A DNA stretch of 64,000 bases from Rubrobacter taiwanensis. Its GTDB lineage: Bacteria > Actinomycetota > Rubrobacteria > Rubrobacterales > Rubrobacteraceae. The position numbers and the translations under genes are program-made. The notes under the pieces were generated by a model. The model saw only the letters and a program-made list of their open reading frames with translations. It was not told the origin of the DNA and made no database searches. The number at the start of each line of letters is the position of its first letter. The stretch's first letter is position 1. Of this stretch, positions 56,419-63,982 are shown piece by piece. Where the stretch lies: the NCBI RefSeq assembly GCF_004337705.1, contig NZ_SKBU01000001.1, positions 96,703 through 160,702 on the forward strand, given 5' to 3'.

Positions 56419-57604
56419 ACGGCTGCGCGTCGCCGTCACCGGACTCGCCGCGACCTACCCGTACGGCGGGGTGTTCTGGGACTACATGCAGTATCCGCTC
56501 GGGTTGCGCCGGCTGGGGCACGACGTGCTCTACGTCGAGGACCCCGAGATCTGGTGCTACGACCCGGTGACACATACCTTCGTGGAGCACGGCGGGCGGC
56601 ACGCGGACCTGCTCGCCCGCCGCATCGCGGCGCTCGACCCGGACCTGAAGGACCGCTGGTTCTTCCGGGACGCCACCGGACGGACCTACGGCCGTGAGTG
56701 GGGGGAGGTCGTCCGCTTCTGCCGGGGGGCGGACCTCTTCCTGCACCTCTCGGCCTCGTGCTGGATGCGGGAGGAGTACTTCGCGGCCCGCACCGTCGCC
56801 TTCGTGGACAGCGACCCCATGTACACCCAGGCCTCGGTCCCGGACTACCTCGCCGGCACGGCGGACGAGCTGGACCGGGCCCGGATCGAGATGCTCCGCC
56901 GCCACGACGCGTTCTTTACCTTCGGCGAGAACGTAGGAGCGCCGGACTGCCGCATCCCCGCCGCCCTCTTCGACTGGACCCCGACGCGCCAGCCCGTCGT
57001 CCTGGACCTCTTCCGGGACGCTCGCATCCCCGTCGCCGGGCGCCGCCCGGTGCTCACCACCGTGGCCTCCTGGGAGCCCTCGAAGCGGGAGCTGGTCGTG
57101 GACGGCGTGGCCTACGGCGGCAAGAGCCTGGAGCTTGAGCGCTTCCTGGACCTCCCGGCGCGCAGCGCGCTGCCCCTGGAGCTTGCGCTCAGCGGGGAGG
57201 CTCCCGTCGAGCGCCTGCGGGAGCGCGGCTGGCGGCTCACCGATCCCGGCGCCGTGTCGTGTGACCCGGGGGTCTACCGCAGCTACCTGGCGAGCTCCCT
57301 GGGCGAGTGGAGCGTCGCCAAGAACGCCTACGTGGAGAGCCGCAGCGGCTGGTTCTCCTGCCGCACGGCCTGCTACCTAGCCCTCGGCGTTCCGGCGGTC
57401 GTGCAGGACACGGGCTTCCCCATCCCCACCGGCGAGGGGTTGTTCGCGTTCGCCACGCCGGATGAAGCGGCGGCGGCCATAGAGGAACTGGCGAGCGACC
57501 CGGAGCGCCACGCGGCCGCGGCGGTCGAGCTGGCCGCGGAGTACTTCGGCTCCGACCGGGTGCTGAACGAGCTGATCGAGGCCGCGCTGAGGAACTCGGG
57601 ATGA
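56411..57604 (+). CDS. Glycosyltransferase-like protein (GT-B fold)
   Basis: The 397-residue protein starts at GTG 56411 with RLRVAVTGLAATYPYGGVFWDYMQYPLGLRRLGHDVLYVED, a GT-B opening. It ends with VESRSGWFSCRTACYLALGVPAVVQDTGFPIPTGEGLFAF, the donor-binding region of GT1-like enzymes. A longer reading to 56285 only crosses the preceding scar. The stop overlaps the sulfotransferase start (ATGA). The acceptor is unknown. Confidence 0.82.
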   Translation: MAERLRVAVTGLAATYPYGGVFWDYMQYPLGLRRLGHDVLYVEDPEIWCYDPVTHTFVEHGGRHADLLARRIAALDPDLKDRWFFRDATGRTYGREWGEVVRFCRGADLFLHLSASCWMREEYFAARTVAFVDSDPMYTQASVPDYLAGTADELDRARIEMLRRHDAFFTFGENVGAPDCRIPAALFDWTPTRQPVVLDLFRDARIPVAGRRPVLTTVASWEPSKRELVVDGVAYGGKSLELERFLDLPARSALPLELALSGEAPVERLRERGWRLTDPGAVSCDPGVYRSYLASSLGEWSVAKNAYVESRSGWFSCRTACYLALGVPAVVQDTGFPIPTGEGLFAFATPDEAAAAIEELASDPERHAAAAVELAAEYFGSDRVLNELIEAALRNSG

Positions 57605-58371
57605 GCGCGAACGACCGCGGGCCGGACTTCATCATCATCGGGGCGCAGAAGAGCGGCACGACCTCGCTCTACCGCTACCTGACGGAGCACCCCCGCGTCG
57701 CGCCGGCCGCCACCAAACAGGTAGACTTCTTCGCCCACGAGAGCTTCCGGCGGGGCTACGGCTGGTACCTCGCGCAGTTCCCACAAGACCGGGGAAAGGA
57801 GACCCTGACCGGAGAGGCGTCCCCGTACTACATGTTCCACCCGCACGCCCCCCGGCGGGTCTTCGAGTTCGACCCCCGGATCAAGCTCATAGCCATCCTC
57901 CGCAACCCCGTGGACCGCACCTACTCCCACTACCAGCACCAGGTGCGCAACTGGCGCGAGCCGCTCGCCTTCGAGGAAGCCCTGGAGGCCGAAGAGGCGC
58001 GGCTGCGGGACGAGACCGCCCGGCTGCTCGCCGACGAGACCTACGACAGCAAGCTCCACCGCCGCCACTCCTACCTGGCCCGCAGCCGCTACGCCGAGCA
58101 ACTGGAGCGGTGGTACGCGCACTTCCCGAGAGAGCAGCTCTTAGTCCTCAACAGCGAAGCGCTCTTCGAAGACCCGGAGGCCGCCCTGGACCGCGTGAGC
58201 GCCTTCCTCGACCTGCCGCCCCTGAGGCTGGACGAATACAACACCTACATGCCCGGCAGCTACTGGAAGGATATGCGCCCGGAGACCCGCCGGAGACTGA
58301 TCGAGTACTTCCGCCCGCACAACCGGCGCCTGTACGAGCTGCTGGGGACGGAGTACCCCTGGGACGTCTGA
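57601..58371 (+). CDS. PAPS-dependent sulfotransferase
   Basis: The 256-residue cytoplasmic sulfotransferase has the 5'-phosphosulfate loop IIGAQKSGTTSLYRYL and the 3'-phosphate motif AILRNPVDRTYSHY with Arg and Ser. It ends with a typical ELLGTEYPWDV. Related enzymes act on heparan-type glycans, nodulation factors or glycolipids. It is the last gene of the glycan cluster and predicts a sulfated product. Confidence 0.93.
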   Translation: MSANDRGPDFIIIGAQKSGTTSLYRYLTEHPRVAPAATKQVDFFAHESFRRGYGWYLAQFPQDRGKETLTGEASPYYMFHPHAPRRVFEFDPRIKLIAILRNPVDRTYSHYQHQVRNWREPLAFEEALEAEEARLRDETARLLADETYDSKLHRRHSYLARSRYAEQLERWYAHFPREQLLVLNSEALFEDPEAALDRVSAFLDLPPLRLDEYNTYMPGSYWKDMRPETRRRLIEYFRPHNRRLYELLGTEYPWDV

Positions 58372-58606
58372 CAGCTCTCAGCCGGAACCAGACCAGATAA
58401 ATGCGAGAGCGCAACTCCGGACGTCGACTCTCATGGCGCGGGCTAGATAGAGAGATTCACTGCCCGAAGAGGGGGATTATCCCTTTATCCGGTGTATCAC
58501 CGCTAGACAAACACCCGGTATAACTCCCGGGACTCTGCGCTTCCTCCAGAGAGAGGCTGTGTTCCTGCAAGATTGCCGGGCTACTGTAAGAATTGCCAAA
58601 CGAAAA
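58372..58606. other. Intergenic region without a recognised gene
   Basis: I see no coding region, tRNA or ribosome-binding site. It contains short inverted repeats around 58490-58540 (GGTGTATCACC; CCCGG..CCCGGG) that do not form a convincing terminator. Confidence 0.4.
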
Positions 58607-58636
58607 CCGGAGAGCCTCCGCACACAGACTCTCCGG
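58607..58636 (-). terminator. Intrinsic terminator of hemQ
   Basis: CCGGAGAG and CTCTCCGG form an 8-bp stem with a 14-base loop. On the minus strand it is followed by TTTT, 36 bases after the hemQ stop. The plus strand has CCTTT after the stem, so it may work both ways. Confidence 0.65.
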
Positions 58637-58672
58637 CCTTTGGTTGGTGCGTGCACCCCAGTATAACTTGTT

Positions 58673-59395
58673 TCAGCCCAGGAAGTCCAGTATCTGGGGC
58701 ATCGGCTTACTCCGGCAGGTGAAGATCGGGGTATCCAGTTCGGTATAGGAGCTGGCTTCGGATTCGCGCAGCTCCATCATCAGGTCCTGGAAGTGCCGGG
58801 GGCTTTCGGCTTCGAAGGAGAGGATGAACTCGTAGTCGTCGATACCGAATGAGTAGGCGGTGTTGTTCTTGATCGGGTAGTGCTTGCGGCCGATCTGCAT
58901 GTGCTCGTTCATCATGCGCTGCCGCTCTTCGAGCGGGAGACTATACCACCGGCGGGTTTTCACGAAGGGGTAGACGAAGAGGTATTCGCCTTCACCGGGC
59001 ACGATGTACTGCCGGTTCTCGAAGCCCGGGGTATGTTCTCCGACGTAGATCGAGCGCCGCGAGATGGCGAAGTACGAGTGGCTGACTTGCAGGTAGCGGC
59101 CCAGGCCGGTCTTCACGAGTTCGCCGGTCATCCGCTCGAAGTCCTCGAGGTCGTAGGAGATACGCCAGACCATGAAGTCTGCGTCGGCCCGCAGGCCCAT
59201 CAGGGAGTACGAGCGCAGCAGCATGTTCTCCCGGTGGCGCTCGTAGACCTCCAGAAACTCCCGCTTACCGCGCTCGCGCTCGCCTTCCGGCAGCCGCCGC
59301 CACGCGGGGTCCAGCTTGAAGAAGACGTAGTTGATGTACTGGGCCGGGGCCTGCCGTTCCTCTCTGGACTGTGCTCTCTCCCGGGTTTCGGTCAT
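58673..59395 (-). CDS. hemQ: Coproheme decarboxylase (HemQ, chlorite-dismutase fold)
   Basis: HemQ makes heme b from coproheme in the coproporphyrin-dependent pathway of Gram-positive bacteria. The 240-residue protein has the characteristic HYPIKNNTAYSFGIDDYEF with the proximal His, and SYSLMGLRADADFMVWRIS. ATG 59395 follows AGAGGAG. It has an N-terminal charged extension of about 20 residues. It is cotranscribed with the upstream aldo/keto reductase (29-base gap). Confidence 0.94.
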   Translation of the reverse strand: MTETRERAQSREERQAPAQYINYVFFKLDPAWRRLPEGERERGKREFLEVYERHRENMLLRSYSLMGLRADADFMVWRISYDLEDFERMTGELVKTGLGRYLQVSHSYFAISRRSIYVGEHTPGFENRQYIVPGEGEYLFVYPFVKTRRWYSLPLEERQRMMNEHMQIGRKHYPIKNNTAYSFGIDDYEFILSFEAESPRHFQDLMMELRESEASSYTELDTPIFTCRSKPMPQILDFLG

Positions 59396-59424
59396 CGTCG
59401 CTCCTCTGGTCCTCGAGCTGTTGC

Positions 59425-60432
59425 TCAGCTCTCCGCCGGCCGCCGGGCACCGACGGCGGTTTGCTCGCCGAGCCCGAAGTTGGACTCGTACAGCCCGGCT
59501 ATCCGGTTCAGCTCTTCGGCGGTGAGGTCCGGGGTCTCGGGAGCCGCCGCGAACTCTTCGAGCTGCTCCTCGCCGTAGATGTTCGGCAGGGTGGAGGAGA
59601 TCTCCGGCGAGGCCAGGACGAACTTGAGCGCGGCCTGCCCCAGCGTGCGCTCCTCCGTCAGGAACTGCAGCTTCTCGACCTTCTTGAGCCCCGTGAGGAG
59701 CCACTCCCGCGGCCGATGCCGCCGATGATCGTTTCTGGCGAAGGTCGTGTTCTCGTCGTATCTGCCCTCCAGCATCCCGCTGGAGTGGGGGACACGCACC
59801 ACGAGACCGGCGCCGGTCTCGCCCGCCACCCGGATCAGTTCGCGGCCGGGGTCCTGCTCCAGCAGGTTGTAGATCATCTGCACCCCGTCCACCTTGCGCT
59901 CGCGCATGGCCCGGACGCCCTCCTCGAGCCAGCCTATCGCCGGCCCGAGCGCGACACCGTAGGAGCGGATCTTGCCCTCGCGCTTGAACTCCTCCAGCAG
60001 CTCGAAGAGCCGGTCGTCCTCTATGGCGTCCATCTTGGCGTTGTGAAGCTGCAAAAAATCTATGTAGTCCGTCTCCAGCCGCCGGAGGCTCTGCTCCAGC
60101 GCGAACCGGATGAACTTCTCCGACCAGTCCTGCGGCCGCTCCTGCTGCCCCCGGCGCTCGGGATGGTCGTAGAAGTTATAGCCGACCTTGGTCGAGATCA
60201 CGACCTCATCCCGCCGCCCCCGGAAGGCGTCAGCGACCAGCGTCTCACCCCTGCCCGCACCGTAGGTGTCGGCGGTGTCGAAGTAGTTGATCCCGAGCTC
60301 GTGCGCACGGCGCATCAAGCGCACGGCCCGGCGGTCGTCTACCTCGCCCCACCAGCCCGTGCTCACAGTCCAGACACCGAAACCTACTTCGGAGACCTTA
60401 ATGCCCGTGCTTCCAAGATCCCGGTACCTCAT
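59425..60432 (-). CDS. Aldo/keto reductase
   Basis: The 335-residue TIM-barrel NADPH oxidoreductase has the catalytic Asp, Tyr, Lys and His in YFDTADTYG, STKVGYN and DFLQLHNAK, and it opens MRYRDLGSTGIKVSEVGFG. ATG 60432 follows AGAGGAG; a longer reading to 60480 is not needed. The substrate is unknown. Its place before hemQ is noted, but a role in heme synthesis is unproven. Confidence 0.9.
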   Translation of the reverse strand: MRYRDLGSTGIKVSEVGFGVWTVSTGWWGEVDDRRAVRLMRRAHELGINYFDTADTYGAGRGETLVADAFRGRRDEVVISTKVGYNFYDHPERRGQQERPQDWSEKFIRFALEQSLRRLETDYIDFLQLHNAKMDAIEDDRLFELLEEFKREGKIRSYGVALGPAIGWLEEGVRAMRERKVDGVQMIYNLLEQDPGRELIRVAGETGAGLVVRVPHSSGMLEGRYDENTTFARNDHRRHRPREWLLTGLKKVEKLQFLTEERTLGQAALKFVLASPEISSTLPNIYGEEQLEEFAAAPETPDLTAEELNRIAGLYESNFGLGEQTAVGARRPAES

Positions 60433-60592
60433 GCTCTCCTCTCGCATAGCCACCGCTGCAGAGAATCTGCGACATATCATAACCTACCGATACCCCGAAT
60501 ACTGTGGAGACCTTCTCAACTCCTCCTAACGGCAAAATTTTTGAGAAATTTTTGTCCCGGGTTAAGAAATCGTTAACGTCGAGCTCTTTTCG
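60433..60592. other. AT-rich intergenic region before the twin palindromes
   Basis: It is locally AT-rich (for example ATTTTTGAGAAATTTTTG near 60536-60553) in an otherwise G+C-rich window. I see no supported gene; a 78-codon minus-strand frame lacks any family resemblance. Confidence 0.4.
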
Positions 60593-60663
60593 TATCTCAG
60601 CAAGATAATAATTGCGCTTTATCCCCGCATTCACAAGGTTTTTGCTTTATCTCGGCGAGATAA
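60593..60663. promoter_or_regulatory. Two matching palindromes, likely operator pair
   Basis: TATCTCAGCAAGATAA (60593-60608) and TATCTCGGCGAGATAA (60648-60663) share the consensus TATCTCRGCRAGATAA and are 55 bases apart, about five helical turns. The second extends to TTATCTC/GAGATAA. They sit between the divergent aldo/keto reductase and RlpA-like genes. Confidence 0.65.
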
Positions 60664-60736
60664 GACTGTATGCTCCGGTTTTGGAAAGCGGGGGGTGAAG
60701 GGGGAGGATTCCCGAGGAGCGGGCCGGCTCTGCGTC

Positions 60737-60764
60737 TTGACCCGGGCGTGGATGCTGGTAGGGT
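60737..60764 (+). promoter_or_regulatory. Promoter of the LPDTG-anchored RlpA-like gene
   Basis: TTGACC (60737-60742) and TAGGGT (60759-60764) are 16 bases apart, giving a leader of about 46 bases that ends in AGGAGGGGG. Confidence 0.55.
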
Positions 60765-60816
60765 GGGCCGCTAGCAACGACAGGGTAGCAAACCACTCAA
60801 GCAGGAGGGGGATTGA

Positions 60817-61953
60817 TTGGGTAGCTTACCTGGCATTTTCTCGCGCAGGTTTCTGATCCCGGCACTACTGGCTGTGGCGGCGGCGTTCGTTGCGGTCTTT
60901 CTGGCGGTAGGTTCGGTCGGCGCCCAGCAGCAGATGGTCGCCACCTGGTATGGTCCGGGTTTTGAGGGCAATCTCACTGCGAGCGGGGAGCCGTTCGATC
61001 CGAACGACTACACGGCCGCTCACCGGACGCTGGATTTCGGCACCAAGCTTCTGGTCACCTATGGCGGGAACTCGGTTGTGGTGCGCGTCAACGACCGGGG
61101 GCCTTTCTCCGGCGCGGATCTCGACCTCTCCCGCGCTGCGGCCGATGCCATAGGGCTAACGGCGGTTGGGACGGCCACGGTGGATGTTCAGTTTGTGGAT
61201 CCCGGCACGCCCACCGGTCCGTACTCCGGTCCGGCGGGCGGCGGTGCTGCCGAGCCTCAGCAGCAGGCGGCCCCTGAGCCGCAGGCGGTGCAGCAACAGG
61301 AGGCTGCCCCTGAGCCGCAGGCGGTCGAGAGCGCCGCTGCGGTGTCTGCCGGTGCCGGGGTTCCGGATGATGATTCGCAATCGCGGGAGGTTGCGGCCGC
61401 TGTTCAGTACGAGGCTCCTGAGGAGCTGCTGCGGGAAGAGCAGCAGTATGCGGAGCCGGTAGAGGAGTCCGTGCAGGGCTACCAGTACGGTGGTGTGCAG
61501 AGCTACCAGTACGATGAGCCGGCGTCGGGGGCTGAGGAGGTTGCCCCTTCGGCGCGCGCAGAGGCGGGAGGCGAGCCGGTAGGCGTGCAGCAGTGCGTGG
61601 CCTTCTTCGGCGGGCAGGGGGCTCTCCAGTACCAGTACGGCACCGACGGTTCACTCCAGAACCTGACGCAGGCCCAGGTCCAGTACTGCCAGCAGATCAT
61701 CCAGAACATCACCGTTCAGGAGAGGGTCGTGATCGAGGAACCGGCCGCCGCTGCGCAGGAGGAAGGGCCTGTCCGTGTCGAGACCGAAGAGCCGGCCGCG
61801 GCGGTGGGTACGGAGATCGAGCTTCCGGTCAACGAGCTCGGGATCGCCGTTCTGCCGGACACGGGGGGAGCGGCGCCGCTCCTGCCGCTGGCCGGCGGAG
61901 CTCTCGCTCTTCTTCTAGGCGGTGGCATACTGATCCGCCGGATCGCCGGCTAA
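60817..61953 (+). CDS. Secreted RlpA-like protein with LPxTG sorting signal
   Basis: The 378-residue protein has a signal peptide (residues 1-38, ending VGA-QQQ), then a double-psi beta-barrel (40-130: MVATWYGPGFEGN, VNDRGPF), a Gln/Pro/Ala-rich region with repeated EPQAVQQQ and YQY units, a Cys-containing segment, and LPDTG at 346-350. A hydrophobic helix and RRIAG end the protein. It should be linked to peptidoglycan by sortase. The RlpA barrel is known from lytic transglycosylases and 3D-type wall enzymes. TTG 60817 follows AGGAGGGGG. Confidence 0.88.
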   Translation: MGSLPGIFSRRFLIPALLAVAAAFVAVFLAVGSVGAQQQMVATWYGPGFEGNLTASGEPFDPNDYTAAHRTLDFGTKLLVTYGGNSVVVRVNDRGPFSGADLDLSRAAADAIGLTAVGTATVDVQFVDPGTPTGPYSGPAGGGAAEPQQQAAPEPQAVQQQEAAPEPQAVESAAAVSAGAGVPDDDSQSREVAAAVQYEAPEELLREEQQYAEPVEESVQGYQYGGVQSYQYDEPASGAEEVAPSARAEAGGEPVGVQQCVAFFGGQGALQYQYGTDGSLQNLTQAQVQYCQQIIQNITVQERVVIEEPAAAAQEEGPVRVETEEPAAAVGTEIELPVNELGIAVLPDTGGAAPLLPLAGGALALLLGGGILIRRIAG

Positions 61954-61980
61954 GAACTCCGTAACCCGCAACGGAACGAA

Positions 61981-62011
61981 CGCGGCTCCCGGCGCGAAGC
62001 CGGGAGCCGCG
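61981..62011. terminator. Strong bidirectional terminator
   Basis: CGCGGCTCCCGGC and GCCGGGAGCCGCG form a perfect 13-bp stem with loop GCGAA, followed by TCTTTTCT. It lies between the convergent RlpA-like and MerR-like genes. Confidence 0.88.
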
Positions 62012-62019
62012 TCTTTTCT

Positions 62020-62637
62020 CTATTCAGCGCTCTGGCGGCGGCTGTTCGGCTTGAGCACGGAGGCCACGTTTACCAGATAGGTGGCCATCTCCATCAGGGA
62101 CTCCATCTGTTCCGAGAGTTCGTCGAGCCGCCTCTCGAGAGAGGCGATGCGGTCTCCGGGCTCCTCCTGCGTGTTCGCCAGAAGGCTCTCTGAGATCTCG
62201 GTCAAGGTGAAGACGGCCGAGATCAGGGACTCCATCTGTTCCGAGAGGGTCTTCAGGGCGGAGGGCTCCACCGCTTCACGCCGCGAGACCCCCTCCCGCA
62301 GCTCGCGTACGGACTGCGAGATCTCGTCCAGCCGCTCCAGCAGCGTCCGGAAGTCCACCTCCCCCTCGCGCAGCCGCCGGCGTACGGACTCGATGCTCAT
62401 GCCCTCCTCATGCAGCTCGCGCGCCTCCCGGATGAGGTCCACGGAGTCCTCCGGGATCGCGATCCGGCCCGCCTGCCGAACATGGGGTATGGAATACTCT
62501 CTCAAGTATCGGTAAAGGGTCGGCCGGGGAACCCCGAGCAGGCTGCTGACCTCGTCTACGGTGTAAATTTCCTTCCCTCCGCTCTTATCACGCAGATATT
62601 TGCAAAATTCCCGATCGAACCCGAAACATTGTAGCAC
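62020..62637 (-). CDS. MerR/HTH-type regulator with long coiled coil
   Basis: The helix-turn-helix is EIYTVDEVSSLLGVPRPTLYRYLREYSIPHVR, followed by about 110 residues of heptad-rich coiled coil with two near-identical LSEQMESL repeats. No metal-binding Cys cluster is present. The longest frame starts at GTG 62637, but a TACAAT -10 box (62632-62627) lies just inside it. A GGAGGGAAGG precedes an ATT codon at 62568, which would give 182 residues beginning at the HTH. The true start is uncertain. Confidence 0.8.
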   Translation of the reverse strand: MLQCFGFDREFCKYLRDKSGGKEIYTVDEVSSLLGVPRPTLYRYLREYSIPHVRQAGRIAIPEDSVDLIREARELHEEGMSIESVRRRLREGEVDFRTLLERLDEISQSVRELREGVSRREAVEPSALKTLSEQMESLISAVFTLTEISESLLANTQEEPGDRIASLERRLDELSEQMESLMEMATYLVNVASVLKPNSRRQSAE

Positions 62638-62788
62638 CGATCGTAGGCTGCATCACGGCGCAATAAATGCCCCGTTCTCCCCCATTCCCACGCGACTCCC
62701 GACGAAGCGCCCGGGATAATCAGAGGGAGAGAAAGCACGAAACGATCGCTGCTTGAGCGGCGCAGCGAGATAAGCCGCCCCAGCCCCC

Positions 62789-62816
62789 TTGAACTCCCCG
62801 CCGGGAAGACTAGAAT
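62789..62816 (+). promoter_or_regulatory. Promoter of the RlpA-LysM gene
   Basis: TTGAAC (62789-62794) and TAGAAT (62811-62816) are 16 bases apart. The leader of about 60 bases contains GCAAAGGTTTGC and ends in AGGAGGGGG. Confidence 0.65.
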
Positions 62817-62883
62817 GCCGGCGAAACCTTCACGATCTAGTACAGATAGACGCAAAGGTTTGCTTCAGGAGGGGGTAGACATA

Positions 62884-63444
62884 TTGTTTAGGTTGAGTGT
62901 TTTGAAGATAGTGGTGGCGCTGCTGATCGCCGCTACTGCTGTCTTTGGTACGGAGGGCCGGGCCGAGGCGCAGACCATGCTTGCTTCCTGGTACGGTCCG
63001 GGTTTCGAGGGAAATCCCACGGCCAGCGGCGAGATCTATAACCCGTGGGGTTATACGGCGGCGCACAAGACGCTGCCGCTGGGCACGCAGCTACTGGTCA
63101 GCTACGGGGGCCGGAGCGTACAGGTTACGGTCAACGACCGGGGGCCGTATGTGGGGAGCAGGGAGCTGGATCTGTCGCAGGGTGCGGCTGAGGCTCTGGG
63201 GCTTACGGCTGCCGGCGTTGATTACGTAACGGTTACGCCCGTGGGAGGCGGCGGTTACCCGGCGGCTTCCGGCGGTTATTCGGGGGACGTTTACACTCCT
63301 TCTGGGGGAGGGTATGTGGTACAGCCGGGGGACACTCTGAGTGGCATCGCTGCCAGACTGGGGGTGTCCGTCGGCTATCTCGCCGGCGTCAACGGCATAG
63401 CCGACCCCGACTTCATCTACGGAGGGCAGACGCTCTACTACTAG
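62884..63444 (+). CDS. Secreted RlpA-like barrel protein with LysM domain
   Basis: The 186-residue protein has a signal peptide (residues 1-30), a double-psi beta-barrel (32-118: MLASWYGPGFEGNPTASGE, VNDRGPYVG), a Gly-rich linker and a C-terminal LysM (YVVQPGDTLSGIAARLGVS). LysM binds peptidoglycan non-covalently. The TTG at 62884, eight bases after AGGAGGGGG, is preferred; a longer reading to 62815 starts inside the promoter. It is a paralogue of the LPDTG protein upstream, with a different wall anchor. Confidence 0.88.
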   Translation: MFRLSVLKIVVALLIAATAVFGTEGRAEAQTMLASWYGPGFEGNPTASGEIYNPWGYTAAHKTLPLGTQLLVSYGGRSVQVTVNDRGPYVGSRELDLSQGAAEALGLTAAGVDYVTVTPVGGGGYPAASGGYSGDVYTPSGGGYVVQPGDTLSGIAARLGVSVGYLAGVNGIADPDFIYGGQTLYY

Positions 63445-63470
63445 GGTCTCCCGGGCCACCAACAATTTTC

Positions 63471-63497
63471 TTGACATCCGGTGGTGGCGCCTATAAC
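63471..63497 (+). promoter_or_regulatory. Promoter of the 67-residue protein gene
   Basis: A perfect TTGACA (63471-63476) and TATAAC (63492-63497) are separated by 15 bases, slightly short. Confidence 0.6.
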
Positions 63498-63567
63498 CTG
63501 AGGGCAGGCTGGCGGACAAAAGTTACAATATCCGCCAAACAGGGCCCAGGAAGGAGGTGAGGTACGA

Positions 63568-63771
63568 GTGACCACCACGATCTCTCACGAGAAGACTCGG
63601 GAGCTCACCCGCGAGGATGTGGATCGGGCGATCGACGTGATCGAGCGTCACCTGGAGAAGGAGGCCCGGACCCGCAATCTGCTGGACGAGCAGGCGATTA
63701 TGCGCCCCAAGGATCTGTGCAAGCAGCAGGGGCTGGACATGGTCGCCGAGCTGCGCGGGATGCTCTCCTGA
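63568..63771 (+). CDS. Small helical protein of unknown function, 67 residues
   Basis: I do not recognise this family. The sequence is charged and helical (LTREDVDRAIDVIERHLEKE; LLDEQAIMRPKDLCKQQGL) with one Cys. GTG 63568 follows AAGGAGGTGA, close to a perfect ribosome-binding site, and a strong promoter precedes it, suggesting high expression. A long inverted repeat and a terminator follow. Confidence 0.7.
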   Translation: MTTTISHEKTRELTREDVDRAIDVIERHLEKEARTRNLLDEQAIMRPKDLCKQQGLDMVAELRGMLS

Positions 63772-63778
63772 GGTCTTG

Positions 63779-63846
63779 TGAAGGGGGATGCACAGTAAGG
63801 TACGACCCTCTCGACTCTCAAAAAGCGGGCTGTTCATCCCCCTTCA
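63779..63846. repeat. 12-bp inverted repeat after the small protein gene
   Basis: TGAAGGGGGATG (63779-63790) and CATCCCCCTTCA (63835-63846) pair perfectly across a 44-base loop. No T-tract follows, so it is not a simple terminator. Confidence 0.6.
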
Positions 63847-63857
63847 TGATGACTGAG

Positions 63858-63893
63858 AAGAGGGAGCCGGAGTCTGACCGGCTCCCTCTTTAC
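63858..63893 (+). terminator. Intrinsic terminator
   Basis: AAGAGGGAGCCGG and CCGGCTCCCTCTT form a perfect 13-bp stem around AGTCTGA, followed by TTACG. It ends the 67-residue protein transcript. Confidence 0.85.
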
Positions 63894-63982
63894 GTTCTCC
63901 GGTACCGCTCTACTAGGGCGAATCGACATATAGGCAAATGTCTGCTTCACTCGGAGGGCAAGCCAACGACCGAGGTGGAGAT

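Noticed and set aside
56246..56420. Transposon insertion causing the glycosyltransferase scar
   Set aside because: There is no transposase, terminal inverted repeat or target duplication; the join looks like a simple deletion at GGCGG.
58372..58606. tRNA or small RNA in the gap after the sulfotransferase
   Set aside because: I could not find an acceptor stem with T-loop (GGTTCRANNCC) or another stable fold beyond the terminator at 58607-58636.
60398..60634. 78-codon minus-strand frame through the palindrome region
   Set aside because: It overlaps the aldo/keto reductase start in another frame, has no ribosome site, and has no family resemblance.
60664..60816. Possible c-di-AMP (ydaO) or c-di-GMP riboswitch before the RlpA-like gene
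   Set aside because: GGGGUGAA and GCAAACC fragments occur, but the conserved cores do not, the GEMM-like part has no room before the ribosome site, and a promoter at 60737-60764 lies inside the region.
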